From contig LLEY01000128.1 in the NCBI GenBank assembly GCA_001414485.1, forward strand, positions 113,163 to 177,162: 64,000 bases of DNA, read 5' to 3'. A program made the position numbers and the translations under genes. Positions 55,124 through 64,000 of this stretch are shown here, piece after piece; within the stretch, counting starts at the first letter, position 1, and each line of letters opens with the position of its first letter. This DNA is from Calycina herbarum (lineage: Eukaryota; Ascomycota; Leotiomycetes; Helotiales; Pezizellaceae). The notes beneath the pieces were generated by a model. The model had not been told where the DNA came from and did no database searches. It saw nothing but the letters and a program-made list of their open reading frames with translations.

Positions 55124-56522
55124 CTACATTAACATTAAAACCAGCAGCAAAACCGCACCAATCCACGCTCCTCCCATACTTATTTTTGACCCCGAATTCG
55201 GACTCCCCTTATCAACCACAGCAGTCGCAGTAGCAGAAAGAGAAGTACAACTCGCAGTCCCACACTGATACCCACTAGGACAACAATTCCCCCCATCACT
55301 TACCGCACAACTCGCCCAACCCGTTGCGCAAGCACCAGTTGGATTCGCAGATGTAGCAGCTGGGCCAACGGGGACAGCAATAGTAAGGCCATTACTGATT
55401 ATTGTTGTGGAGCTTGTGGTGGGACAGGATACTTTTTCGCAGTTTCGGCCTACCCGACAACATCCTCCGTCGTAATGTGCTGAGCAAGCGTAGAAACCTG
55501 TTGGGCAGAGAGTTTCGATGCCGGAGGAAGCGGCGGTGGAAGTGGTCAACGTCTGACTTGTTGGTCGGACTGGGGGGACGCCTGTGGCTGTTGTTGTTGG
55601 ACTTCGGGTCGTGGATATGGGGGTGCTGGATGTTGTAGCTGGTATCGTCGAGGTCGTCGGTGGTCGAGTGGTGCTCGTTGTCGTAGGTGCTGGAACAACT
55701 ATCACAGAAGAAGACGAAGGAGTAGCTGTTGGTGATGAAATAACAGTAACCGTAGTATTAAGAACACCTAGAGAACATTAGCACTTTCCTTCCAGCTTTT
55801 CTCCACGAGAACCTACAACCAACCCCCTCACAAACATAATTCGGAATACAACATCCCCCACCAAGATTCGCAGCACAAGGCGTGTTCGGCGTATTACAAT
55901 TCGAAATAGTTCCCCCACAACTACTCCCCTTCGGACAGCATCCAACAGGTCCCAACCCCGTATCTTGAATCATGAAACAGCTCTCGTTTGTAGAACAACA
56001 ACTATTCGGGTATCCAATCGCCGAACAATCCAATGTTCCAACTGGACATATAAAAGCTCTTTTCTCAAATAATGCCAATACCGCAGCTCCCCTAGCTCTC
56101 AGATCCATATTTCCCAACTCATTTTCGGTATGTAAAGCAAAGGGTGGTCGGAAAGACATAACCATGCTCCCATTCGAAAGTAACATAGCTTCCTCATTAT
56201 CCCGAGCTCGTAAAGGGAGGGAGGCTTTGAGTGTTGATTGTGAAGAATCTTCTGAGAATTGCCAGTACTCCATGTAAAACTTCTCCCCTTGATCCTCACT
56301 CATTTTCATTACTCCTACTGGGCTTCTTCCCATTCGCAGATGTTCCTCGACTACCCGCCGTCTGAGAAGAGAATTGTCGGATTGCGCATCGTTTCTGGCT
56401 TCGAGATTGGGTTGCCACCGTGCCGGCGTTTCGTTGTCGTTGTTGGATTCTGCGGATATGGGATGCGAGGCTATGAAGAGGAGTATTGAAGCCGGAAGGC
56501 TGAAGATTGAGTCGAGGCGCAT
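55124..56522 (-). CDS. Secreted cysteine-rich GPI-anchored surface protein
   Basis: Exons 56522-55817 and 55767-55124 (phase-1 intron, donor GTAGGT, acceptor CTAG) give 449 residues. Residues about 1-24 form a signal peptide (MRLDSIFSLPASILLFIAS). A 140-residue non-Cys region follows, then repeated cysteine modules of the form C-P-x-G-x-x-x-C … C-C (RAFICPVGTLDCSAIG … NSCCSTNESC; VGCCPKGSSCGG; GGGCCIPNYVCEG). Then comes a long Thr/Ser/Pro stalk and two more modules (LCPTGFYACSAHYDGGCCRVG and ACATGWASCAVSDGGNCCPSG). The C-terminus (GGAWIGAVLLLVLMLM) fits GPI attachment. The CC modules are like those of the gene at 2690-4230, which ends instead in a transmembrane helix and tail. Likely a wall-attached protein; no enzyme motif. 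Confidence 0.78.
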
Positions 56523-57039
56523 TGCTAGATTTGGTTGGGGTTCTTGGATGTGGTTGGAGAACAGAGGGGTAGCAACGCCAGGGTGAAGAGCTCGAGTTGT
56601 GTGGAAATACAAAATATGTACCTACGTATAATCAAGCATGTAAAGTAGATTGGAAGAGATTCAAACCATGATCGTGATATCCTAGAAAGTCAGTGGCTGG
56701 GGATTCGTTGGTGGTGTCCCACACCCACACCGACTCAACAGGATTTCGTAGTGTGTTGTCAAGTGGCTGGGAAACCTTCGAGCTACCTGACAACATCAAA
56801 ATGTCGAGTACCAAAAGAATGTCTCGGGGAGCTATTGTTCGGATATTTTCCAAAGACACAGCAGAGATGCCTCGTACAGAAGAAGCTGTGTTTCTGGCAG
56901 AAGAGTGAATGCATTTCAGATGAGCTGCAGGGAATGACGCACCTGCAGCTTCCCGGGTCGATCAGCTGATTTGGCGTCAACTCCACTTGAAAACGCGCTG
57001 GATTCTTCTATCAAACCACCATCAACAATAATTACAAAC
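56523..57039. other. Bidirectional promoter region
   Basis: Divergent starts at 56522 and 57040. The frames at 56693-56969 are not protein-like. No other feature seen. Confidence 0.4.
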
Positions 57040-57641
57040 ATGCCACCACGAACAGATGAAGCACAATCGTTCTATTACGCAGTCTATAGCGCAATTCAAG
57101 AAATCCCCCATGGAAAGGTCACCAGTTATGGACATATTGCGCGGCTGATAGGCACTCGTAAGTTTTGTGAATCTTTCCAACTTTCAGTCATTCTTTGAAC
57201 AATCTTCCAGAAGTTAAGAAGATCAGAACTGACTTCCAAAAGCTCAAAGACCCCGTCAAGTAGGCGTATGCCTCAAACACCTCCCCTCCGATCCATCCTT
57301 GCCACATCACAATAACAACGTCCCATGGCAGCGGGTCATCAATTCGAAAGGGGCCATTTCACCACGGTAATGAAACTTCCAGTTCATCTTCCCCTTCAAA
57401 CTATCTATGCCTCTTCTCTTCTCCCGGGGATTTAGAATCTTGCTAACATATAACCATCAGGAATCCAAACGGAGCAGCAAACCAAGCACAAGCTCTGCGA
57501 GCAGAAGGCGTCACGGTTAATACCAACGCCTTGGGAGAGTTCTATATTAATCTAGTAGAATATGGATGGTTTCCTAAACAATTGCCTAGCGAGGAAGCTG
57601 CTGGATTGGAACCGCATGATTTTACTGATGATGAGGAATGA
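57040..57641 (+). CDS. ATL1: Alkyltransferase-like DNA repair protein (ATL1)
   Basis: Exons 57040-57157, 57243-57366 and 57461-57641 join in phase to 140 residues. Starting MPPRTDEAQSFYYAVYSAIQ, it follows the DNA-binding domain of O6-alkylguanine-DNA alkyltransferase: IPHGKVTSYGHIARLIGTP, RQVGVCLKHLP, then PWQRVINSKG where the active enzyme has PCHRV. The alkyl-accepting Cys is replaced by Trp, the hallmark of ATL proteins. These bind O6-alkylguanine and hand the lesion to nucleotide excision repair (as S. pombe Atl1 does). The C-terminal acidic tail is short. The start at 57040 is preferred over the upstream in-frame codon at 56971 because conservation begins there. Confidence 0.88.
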
Positions 57642-58284
57642 ATGTTCGTTTGATTGAGGTTGTCTATTTACACGTTTCTTGAGTCTTTCTTTCATAATTC
57701 ATCAGTCGCGTTTTTCTCTTTCTTCATTTCCTTCTTGTCGAAATCCCCATGCAATACAGCTTTTATATTCGAGACTGTTCTCGGTTTCATTTGGGGTTCT
57801 TACTCAACAAGTGTTATTCGCATGCCCGACCATCTCTCCCTACCTATCGATCGGCTCCACTTCAGGACTCTTGGCGAAATAAGACGCGAAACCTCTTCTG
57901 TAACTCACCATCTTTCCCTCCGATGAATGACAAGAAATATTCGTTTTTGGTGGCATCAAGACTATTGTTATCATGACCCTCACAAAAGGTGCAGTCCAAC
58001 GAGACTGAACCCAAATCTTCTTCATATCATACATCCAAACTCCGAAAATTTGGGTATTCTATAACATAGGACTTTTTCAGGACTGATCTTTTTCCCTCAT
58101 TTACGCATCTATGGCGCGAGAGCACTTGAGTCCTACATACCGGACTTAACGGATTTCTCGAAACAAACCCCGTCTAGCCAACTTAGGCATCGATATAACT
58201 ATATACAACAATCCTTCCTTCTCACTTGGCACTTCCCACTCCACAAAACGTTTTCAAAACAATCGAAACCAAACCCCAGCCACC
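57642..58284. other. Intergenic; methyltransferase promoter
   Basis: A 643-base gap between tandem genes. CT-rich leader before 58285. No gene supported. Confidence 0.4.
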
Positions 58285-59221
58285 ATGGCACAAAACCCCG
58301 CCTACACACAAGGTCACTCAACCTATACCCTAACAACCCAATCCGCCCGCACCCTCTCCACCTCCGCCTCCTTCCTCCTTCCCTACATCACACCCACCTC
58401 CCGCATCCTAGACGGTGGGTATTCTCCGAGTTGTTTTTCCTCTTTCAGGTTGTTTTAGGACACTATCTCCTCCTCTCTCATACTTGTAGAAATGGCATTG
58501 CTGACTCCGATCTTCCGCAGTCGGTTGCGGACCCGGAACAATAACCCAAGGACTCGCTCTCTCCGCTCCCCTCGGGCAAACAATCGGTCTAGATAACTCC
58601 CCCGCTGTACTTGAAAAGGCTCGCGCCCTAGCAGAAGCGGCTGAGCAGACTATCCCGAATTTAAGTTTTGTGGAAGGAGATGTACTTGAGGGATTGCCGT
58701 ATGAAGATGAGAGTTTTGATATCATTTGGTCCTCCCAATTCTTCGGTCATCTTCCTCCACCTGACCTTCCCCTCCAAGCCCTAGCCGAGATCAGAAGGGT
58801 CCTAAAGCCAGGTGGTGTGTTAGCAACACGCCACTCGGCGTCTCAAAATTTCTATCCTCCATCCTACAATCTCGACCGTCTCTGGGTTGGGAATCTAACC
58901 AAGGCCATTTACAAAGGTGCGCCAATTCCTCCTGAAGGCACGACGGGACAGCAGATGTTTGCTTTGGTTCAGAAAGCTGGGTTTCAGGATGTGAAGGTTA
59001 GTGCTGGGACGACTGTTTGGTCTGGGAAGGAGCAATTGGGGAAGTTGGCGTGGAGGGCTAAGGGTCAGTTGACGGAGGGGGATGAGGTTTATAGGAGTTG
59101 GAGGGAGGCCGGGGTTAGTGAGAGCGAGATTAAGGAGACTGTTGAGAAGGTTGGGGAGTGGAGTGTAGTTGAGGGGGCGTGGTTTGTGGCTGTTCATTGT
59201 GATGTTTTGGGGTTGAAATGA
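58285..59221 (+). CDS. SAM-dependent methyltransferase (UbiE/COQ5-like fold)
   Basis: Exons 58285-58414 and 58521-59221 (106-base phase-1 intron, donor GTGGGT, acceptor GCAG) give 276 residues. Motif I for SAM is ILDVGCGPGTITQGLA, spanning the splice joint; motif II acidic residue is in GLDNSP. Post-I VEGDVLEGLPYEDESFDIIWSSQFFGHLP and the LKPGGVLATRHS strand complete the class I fold. The family includes sterol, ubiquinone and small-molecule methyltransferases; the substrate is not told. Ubiquitous fungal orphan methyltransferases of this length share the N-terminal HSTYTLTTQSARTLSTSA stretch. Confidence 0.85.
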
Positions 59222-60019
59222 GGGGGTGTGAATGGGAAATTATGGAGTGGATGGGGGTTTGTGTCTGGAGTTTGATTTCATAAGCGAGTGGACAATCTAT
59301 TACGAAAATAGTATACGATGCCTCAATCATTGTTAGAAATATCGAGTCTTGAATTGCACTTTTATGGATGAGTTCTACATGACAATAGTTGTCTTTCTTT
59401 TCCGTCACTTAAGAGACTTTTGAGTCGTGGTTTCCCTACATTCACTTAATATATTGTGCCGAAGGTTGGAATAATTGATTGAGAATTGTACAAGTTTTAG
59501 ACTTCACATTTCGTGTTGTATATATAGTACCATGAAAGTTGCCATGACGTTGAATTTCGGGTTTGTATTTTGAGTTTATTTGTAGGTGACCTACCAACAG
59601 TCAGACTTCCTGTTTTCGAGCTATTGGTAGGTTACCTACAAATAGCGTAGTTTTTGTTTTAGGGCTATTTGTAGGTAACCTGCGAATGGTAACATTTTTC
59701 AATACCGAGTTACTGGTAGGTCACCTGGTCAGTAAGATTGCAAAGATTGCAATAGAAGATTCTTCTTGAAAAATTCTCTTTCATCTAAAAGCACTGGTGC
59801 CAGAAATTTAAATTCATGCCCTACTGTGCAGTTTGATTTCGCTAACAAAAAAGGGGGCGAGGGAGGGAGGTTGCACACTCCAAAGATGGTGACAAGCATC
59901 GAATGACATATCCTGAATCTAAAGACCTAAAAAGGTTTTTGATCATTTGTGAATCCTCAATTCACATCCGGCGATTCGAAATTGCACAGGTATCAACTCT
60001 TCCATTTCTCCGACAAATT
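59222..60019. other. Convergent 3' region with palindrome array
   Basis: Between convergent genes. It holds a four-copy palindrome array (59582-59728). The frame 59903-60619 is antisense to GH51. Confidence 0.5.
59582..59728. repeat. Four palindromes GTAGGTnACCTAC at 45-bp period
   Basis: The 13-base palindromes lie at 59582-59594, 59627-59639, 59671-59683 and 59716-59728 (centre bases G, T, A and C), 44-45 bases apart. The last two have small changes on the right arm (ACCTGC, ACCTGG). The linker often ends GCTATT before the next site. It lies between the 3' ends of the methyltransferase and GH51. It could be a protein-binding array, a termination/processing signal or a minisatellite. Confidence 0.75.
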
Positions 60020-61622
60020 CTACTTGGCTCCACTTCCCGTCAAAGTTCTAGCATCAGTTCTAACCCCCTTCCCCTTGCCTACAACCTCAACCTTGATTCC
60101 ACTCTCCCATCTCAAAAGAGTAACGGAGTGTTTTCCAAAAGTAAATTTTCCCTTTCCGTCCCAAGTACTCTCCACAATCCCAACCTCCTCCTTCCCCTTC
60201 ATATTCGAAACCTGAATATCATTTCCAGTAACAGTATAAACCTTAACCTCCCCCTCAACACCCTTCAACTCAGTCTCAAACTCCTCAGTCTCACTAATAT
60301 TAACAACAGCAAGTGTAACGGTCCCCGTCTCAGTAACACAAGCACTAACATCCAGCCAACTCGCTCCCGTTTCCAAAACCCCCTGCAGCCAACTCGGCTC
60401 CGTTGCCCCATCATAAGCTCCTCCCCTAACATGAGTACCGATGGTATATCCCCTCATATACTTACTATAAAGCAGCAGCGGCCACCAAGTAGTCTGTTTC
60501 ACAATTCCTTCTTTCGTCGTCATGAGGGGGGAGATAACATTCACACTCTGCGCAATATTCGCCATCCCCACCCATCGAGATTGTCGGACAAAAACATTCA
60601 ACCAAACACCTACTGCTAGGGCATCACTCAATGTATAAGCCTCCTCGCCTCCCTCCTCCCCGGGTGAGCGCACGGGATCCCAAACATTCCACTCATCAAA
60701 ACAGATAGTCGTTGCCGGCGTACTACTAGGAATTTTATTCTTTATCCGTGCCAAATCAATCATCGCAGCGGTCGTCTCAATAGCCCGTTCCGCAGCCAAA
60801 GGAGCAGTGGCGTTCAGCAAGTGCGAAGGAGAAGAGGTGTACATGTGAATGGAATGCATGTCGATGTATTTTATGCATTCTTGCAGGACTTGGTGGTCCC
60901 AGGTTGAGACTCCGTCTTCGCCGCAGAGGATGAGGCAGAGGGAGGGGTCGAGCAGTTTGAGGGCTTTTGCCCATTGGAGGGCGGTTTTGGAGTAGTCGTC
61001 TACTGTCATTTGACCGACTTGCCAGGGTCCCCACATCTGGAGATTTTGTTAGCTTTTGTGGAAGTTTAAAAATTGAGGGAGACGTACCTCATTACCGAGT
61101 GCCCAATACTTAATATTATAAGGCTCTGGATGTCCGTTTGCACGGCGCATGTTGGCGTAATAGGTGTTTCTTGTTCCATTGCAGTATTCTACCCATGCTA
61201 ATGCTTCGTCGAGGGTTCCAGTTCCGAAATTGAGTGCGAAATATGGTTCTACTCTCTTTTCTTTTCCTTCACTGAGGACATCGAGGAAGTGCATGAATTC
61301 ATCAGTTCCTATCCTCTTCATTAGTCCCGTCCCAGAAAGCAACTCCCGTCCTTTTAATCTTGGAATGGTAAGAAATAGTGACAAACCGAATTCATTCGTC
61401 TCAGTTCCCAACCATGCAAGTTCCGGTCGTGCAGGTCTTTTATCTTTAGGTCCTACTCCATCTTGCCAGTGGTATGTGGCGACGAAGTTTCCTCCTGGGT
61501 AACGGATTACGGGGATATCGAGTTCTCGTAGTGCTTCCAGGACATCGGTTCGGTAGCCGTGTTTGTCTGCTAGGGGACTTCCTGGTTCGTAGATTCCTCC
61601 GTAGATGCAGCGGCCCATGTGT
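60020..61622 (-). CDS. GH51 alpha-L-arabinofuranosidase (5' end unresolved)
   Basis: The body is in two exons, 61622-61088 and 61036-60020 (51-base phase-0 intron, donor GTACGT, acceptor CCAG). It reads HMGRCIYGGIYEPG, VIRYPGGNFVATYHWQDGVGP, RPARPELAWLGTETNEFG, acid/base YWALGNE immediately before the intron, and nucleophile ICFDEWNVWD in the second exon. This is family GH51 without doubt, about 517 residues seen. There is no signal peptide in the visible part. A probable acceptor (CTACAG) at 61623 would begin the exon just before HMGR, but no matching upstream exon with ATG was found; the frame stays open to 61687 without an ATG. The enzyme removes arabinose from arabinoxylan and arabinan. 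Confidence 0.85.
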
Positions 61623-63499
61623 CTGTAGTCTTTTGTAAGTTCGAGTTCGGAAATAAAAATTGGGATTTTGGAAGTGGAAATGATCAAACAAAAGACCGCA
61701 AAAGCACTGGGATAGTAACGCGAAGAGTAAACAGCTTCACATTGAAGTAGTGGTTATCGGTCTTGCTTGCCCCGGTGTCGAAAGCTTTCATATATGAAAC
61801 CTTAATTCAAAGTGACCATTCAAAATAAAATTCAGTTACAAAACAGCAAAAAAACGAGTTTAATGTCATGACAGGAATACAGTCAACTCAACAATCCAAT
61901 AGCTTCTCGTGCAAAGCCAGTAACGTGAGGAAAGGTAGTAACCACCAGACATTATCTTTTTCGAGTTAAGTCGAATGGAAATAGCACATTCCAGACCCTT
62001 TTCAAGAATCACAATTCTCTACGCCACTTAAGGAACGAAGCTGAACCACTTGGTCGTTGAAACTTTGATATTCGCTTGGTCTTTTTCTTCCACGGCACCT
62101 GGGTATGATCTTTATACTCACTCCATGAAACCTCCATAAATCATGTCATCTGAATCCGTTAACAATATTCAAATCGTTGGACAAAGTGTGTTCACCAATT
62201 TTTGATAATCTTCTCGAAACATCAACATCAATCGATGGGGCAGCACCCTCTTCGATTCTCGTGAAAGTCGACATCTTAAGCGTGGTAATTCTAAAGCAAA
62301 ATGGGGTCCAAAAGAAAAGGGTATTTCAAAATCGAGCAGAAAGTGCGAAGAGTAAAGTTATTTATCAATCCATGTGGATCGTAGAATGTAACCAACGATG
62401 CGCTGTGAGACGTCAAGATATCCCACTCTCACATGCGGCTCCACTGATATTGAATGGATGGTTACGAGAACCCGAGCTTTCCAACCAGGAACCGCTTGTC
62501 AAATCCGAGAATCAATTTATGTCGTGAAAGCTGGAGTCTCTTGATAAAAAAGAATCAATAAAACATCTGATCCCAGAACGATGGTTTGTCCATGTGGCAC
62601 GAGGAACAATATCACACCGAATCCCGAAATTTTTCGATGAAGTTGTCAAAACTTTGGGTGACTCGCTTCCTCTTCTCTCATTGGGGCGCCTATAACAGGT
62701 GTTTGAGCAGCTCGGCTTGTGAGTGGAGGAAGAAAGTTGCCGACCCGAAGAAGCGACAGGTGGCGGCAAGATCCTTGAATGACAGGCTTCTTTCCCCGCC
62801 TCCATTTTTTATGTGGATGCTTTTCTTCACTTCCCCACATCAACTCCAGACTTTCTCTCGCCAGATCCCCTCATATCGGTCCAAAGTTGACCAGCCCCGT
62901 GATTACGATGCTTGGTCACACTTGGTCAAGCTTCATTGTGGTATGACAATGGCTTGCATGAACACAAAGGGAGCTGTAGCCAATTTTGCTCCAATCGCCG
63001 GGATTCCTGCTTGGGATCCTTCTTTTTACAGATTGATAGACATATGTAAAGTTTACTGGGTTTGCAGGTGAGGTATGAAGTTACCAGGCAATCACGTTTA
63101 TGAATTCAGTAGCTCAAACCCAGGAAAAGATGGGCTCTCTCAAGATTTTCAGCAACCGAACCGGGATAAGTATATGGGAATCTCCAAGGAGTTCTTGATT
63201 CGGGAATTGTCTCAATTAAGAATTGTCAAAAGGAACTAGACGAGATATCGATAGGTTTACCATCATGGCTTGGGATATAAAAAAGTGCTGGGGACTTCGA
63301 CTCGGCTAATTAGTCTCAACTTTCCATTCGCCATCTGCAAGGACAGGCATCAAGCTACCCCAGTTCCCCGCATGCTCTCCTACCTTGTTATAAGGTCCCC
63401 ATCATCTCCAGCTTTGGAAGTTGTCCGATCAAAGGATTTTGGTCTTCTCCTTCTAAACTTTGGAGCTTCACCTGGATTTTCGCTTTCCCAACCGACAAG
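61623..63499. other. Intergenic; contains missing 5' exon of GH51 and promoter of sugar transporter
   Basis: No gene of its own is supported; frames at 62177-62527 and 62586-63071 have no family resemblance. An unrecognised first exon of GH51 should lie in the left part. Confidence 0.4.
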
Positions 63500-64000
63500 A
63501 TGGCGATTCCTCCCAAGATTTATCAGGTAAGCCTCCGAGAATTCAACGCCCCATCTTAATTCACTTGCTCACCATTGCCGCAGTTTCTGGTGGGTGTGTT
63601 TGCTTCTATGGGATCTATCCTTTTTGGATATGATCTCGGTGTTATCGCGGAAGTGTAAGTCGCACTGACTGATCTGCTCGGGAAATGAGACTGATTTGAT
63701 AGTATCGCATCCGAAACCTTTGTAGATTTCTTCCATGATCCAAATTCGGTGAAAGTGTAAGACATTCTAGATCTTGCAGGGTTATGGCATATCTGACATA
63801 TTTTAGGGGAATGGTCGTGTCTTTCTTCACTGGAGGGGCTTTCTGCGGAGCTGGGTTAGCAGGACCAGTAAGTAAAAGGGGCTTCTCTGGTTTCATCTCT
63901 TATCAGGCTAACACAAGTAGTGTGGTGATCGATTTGGTCGAAGATGGACCATCGTGGTTGGATCTATTGTCTACCTGGTTGGAGGAGCACTACGTATGTT
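63500..64000 (+). CDS. MFS sugar/polyol transporter, 5' end (runs off window)
   Basis: Exons so far: 63500-63526, 63584-63654, 63703-63756, 63807-63867 and 63921 onward, all in phase, giving about 98 residues. MAIPPKIYQ is followed by helix 1 FLVGVFASMGSILFGYDLGV, then ASETFVDFF, helix 2 MVVSFFTGGAFCGAGLAGP and the signature loop CGDRFGRRWTI (RFGRR). This is the start of a 12-helix sugar porter family protein. The FGYDLGVI element matches the helix-1 sugar-transporter signature. The substrate cannot be told from this part. Intron density is high. Confidence 0.85.

Noticed and set aside
59582..59728. CRISPR-like array
   Set aside because: Eukaryotic window, 13-base palindromic units, linkers are related rather than unique spacers, and there are no cas genes.

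Overview
The window is nuclear DNA from a filamentous ascomycete (Pezizomycotina; Leotiomycetes-like is only an impression). Genes are intron-rich, with short introns of about 45-90 bases carrying GTAAGT-type donors, CTAAC/CTAAT branch points and CAG/TAG acceptors. There is a single dispersed 5S rRNA gene of fungal type. C-to-T nonsense changes and AT-rich gene-poor tracts suggest past RIP-like mutation.

Layout. 1-11 kb holds a Cdc14-type septation protein, a cysteine-rich membrane protein, a cytochrome P450 and a GH115 alpha-glucuronidase. 12.5-14.2 kb is a broken MFS transporter. 14.6-22.5 kb looks like a compact biosynthetic cluster of the UstYa / Kex2-processed RiPP (dikaritin-like) type. 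It has two UstYa (DUF3328) proteins, a 101-residue secreted precursor with two imperfect repeats separated by a Lys-Arg site, a SAT4-type seven-helix membrane protein and a second P450. A 317-bp hAT-like MITE abuts the first UstYa stop codon. 24-28 kb has a GPI-anchored cysteine-rich protein and indoleamine 2,3-dioxygenase.

28.4-35 kb carries VPS54 (GARP tethering complex) with a damaged N-terminal region. It lies among 5S rRNA fragments, a degenerate pogo/Fot1 transposase piece and tandem repeats. 35-41 kb has a small F-box protein and a run of broken genes (SDR, SAT4-like remnant, phytanoyl-CoA-type dioxygenase) that may be a decayed metabolic cluster. 41-45.7 kb is gene-poor and includes a tRNA-Ser(AGA) split by a 53-bp insertion that looks like a spliceosomal intron, plus loose tRNA-Ser 3' fragments.

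45.7-64 kb is ordinary gene space: a DUF7770 protein, a 2EXR protein, a siderophore transporter, a small secreted protein, YPI1, a cysteine-rich GPI protein, an ATL1-type DNA repair protein, a SAM methyltransferase, a GH51 arabinofuranosidase and the 5' end of a sugar transporter.

In the proposed cluster the precursor would enter the secretory pathway and be cut at Lys-Arg. UstYa proteins would oxidatively cyclise the core peptides and the P450 would add further oxidation. The MFS next door, now broken, could once have exported the product. All exon joins were worked out by hand from splice signals, reading phase and family resemblance. No database search was run.
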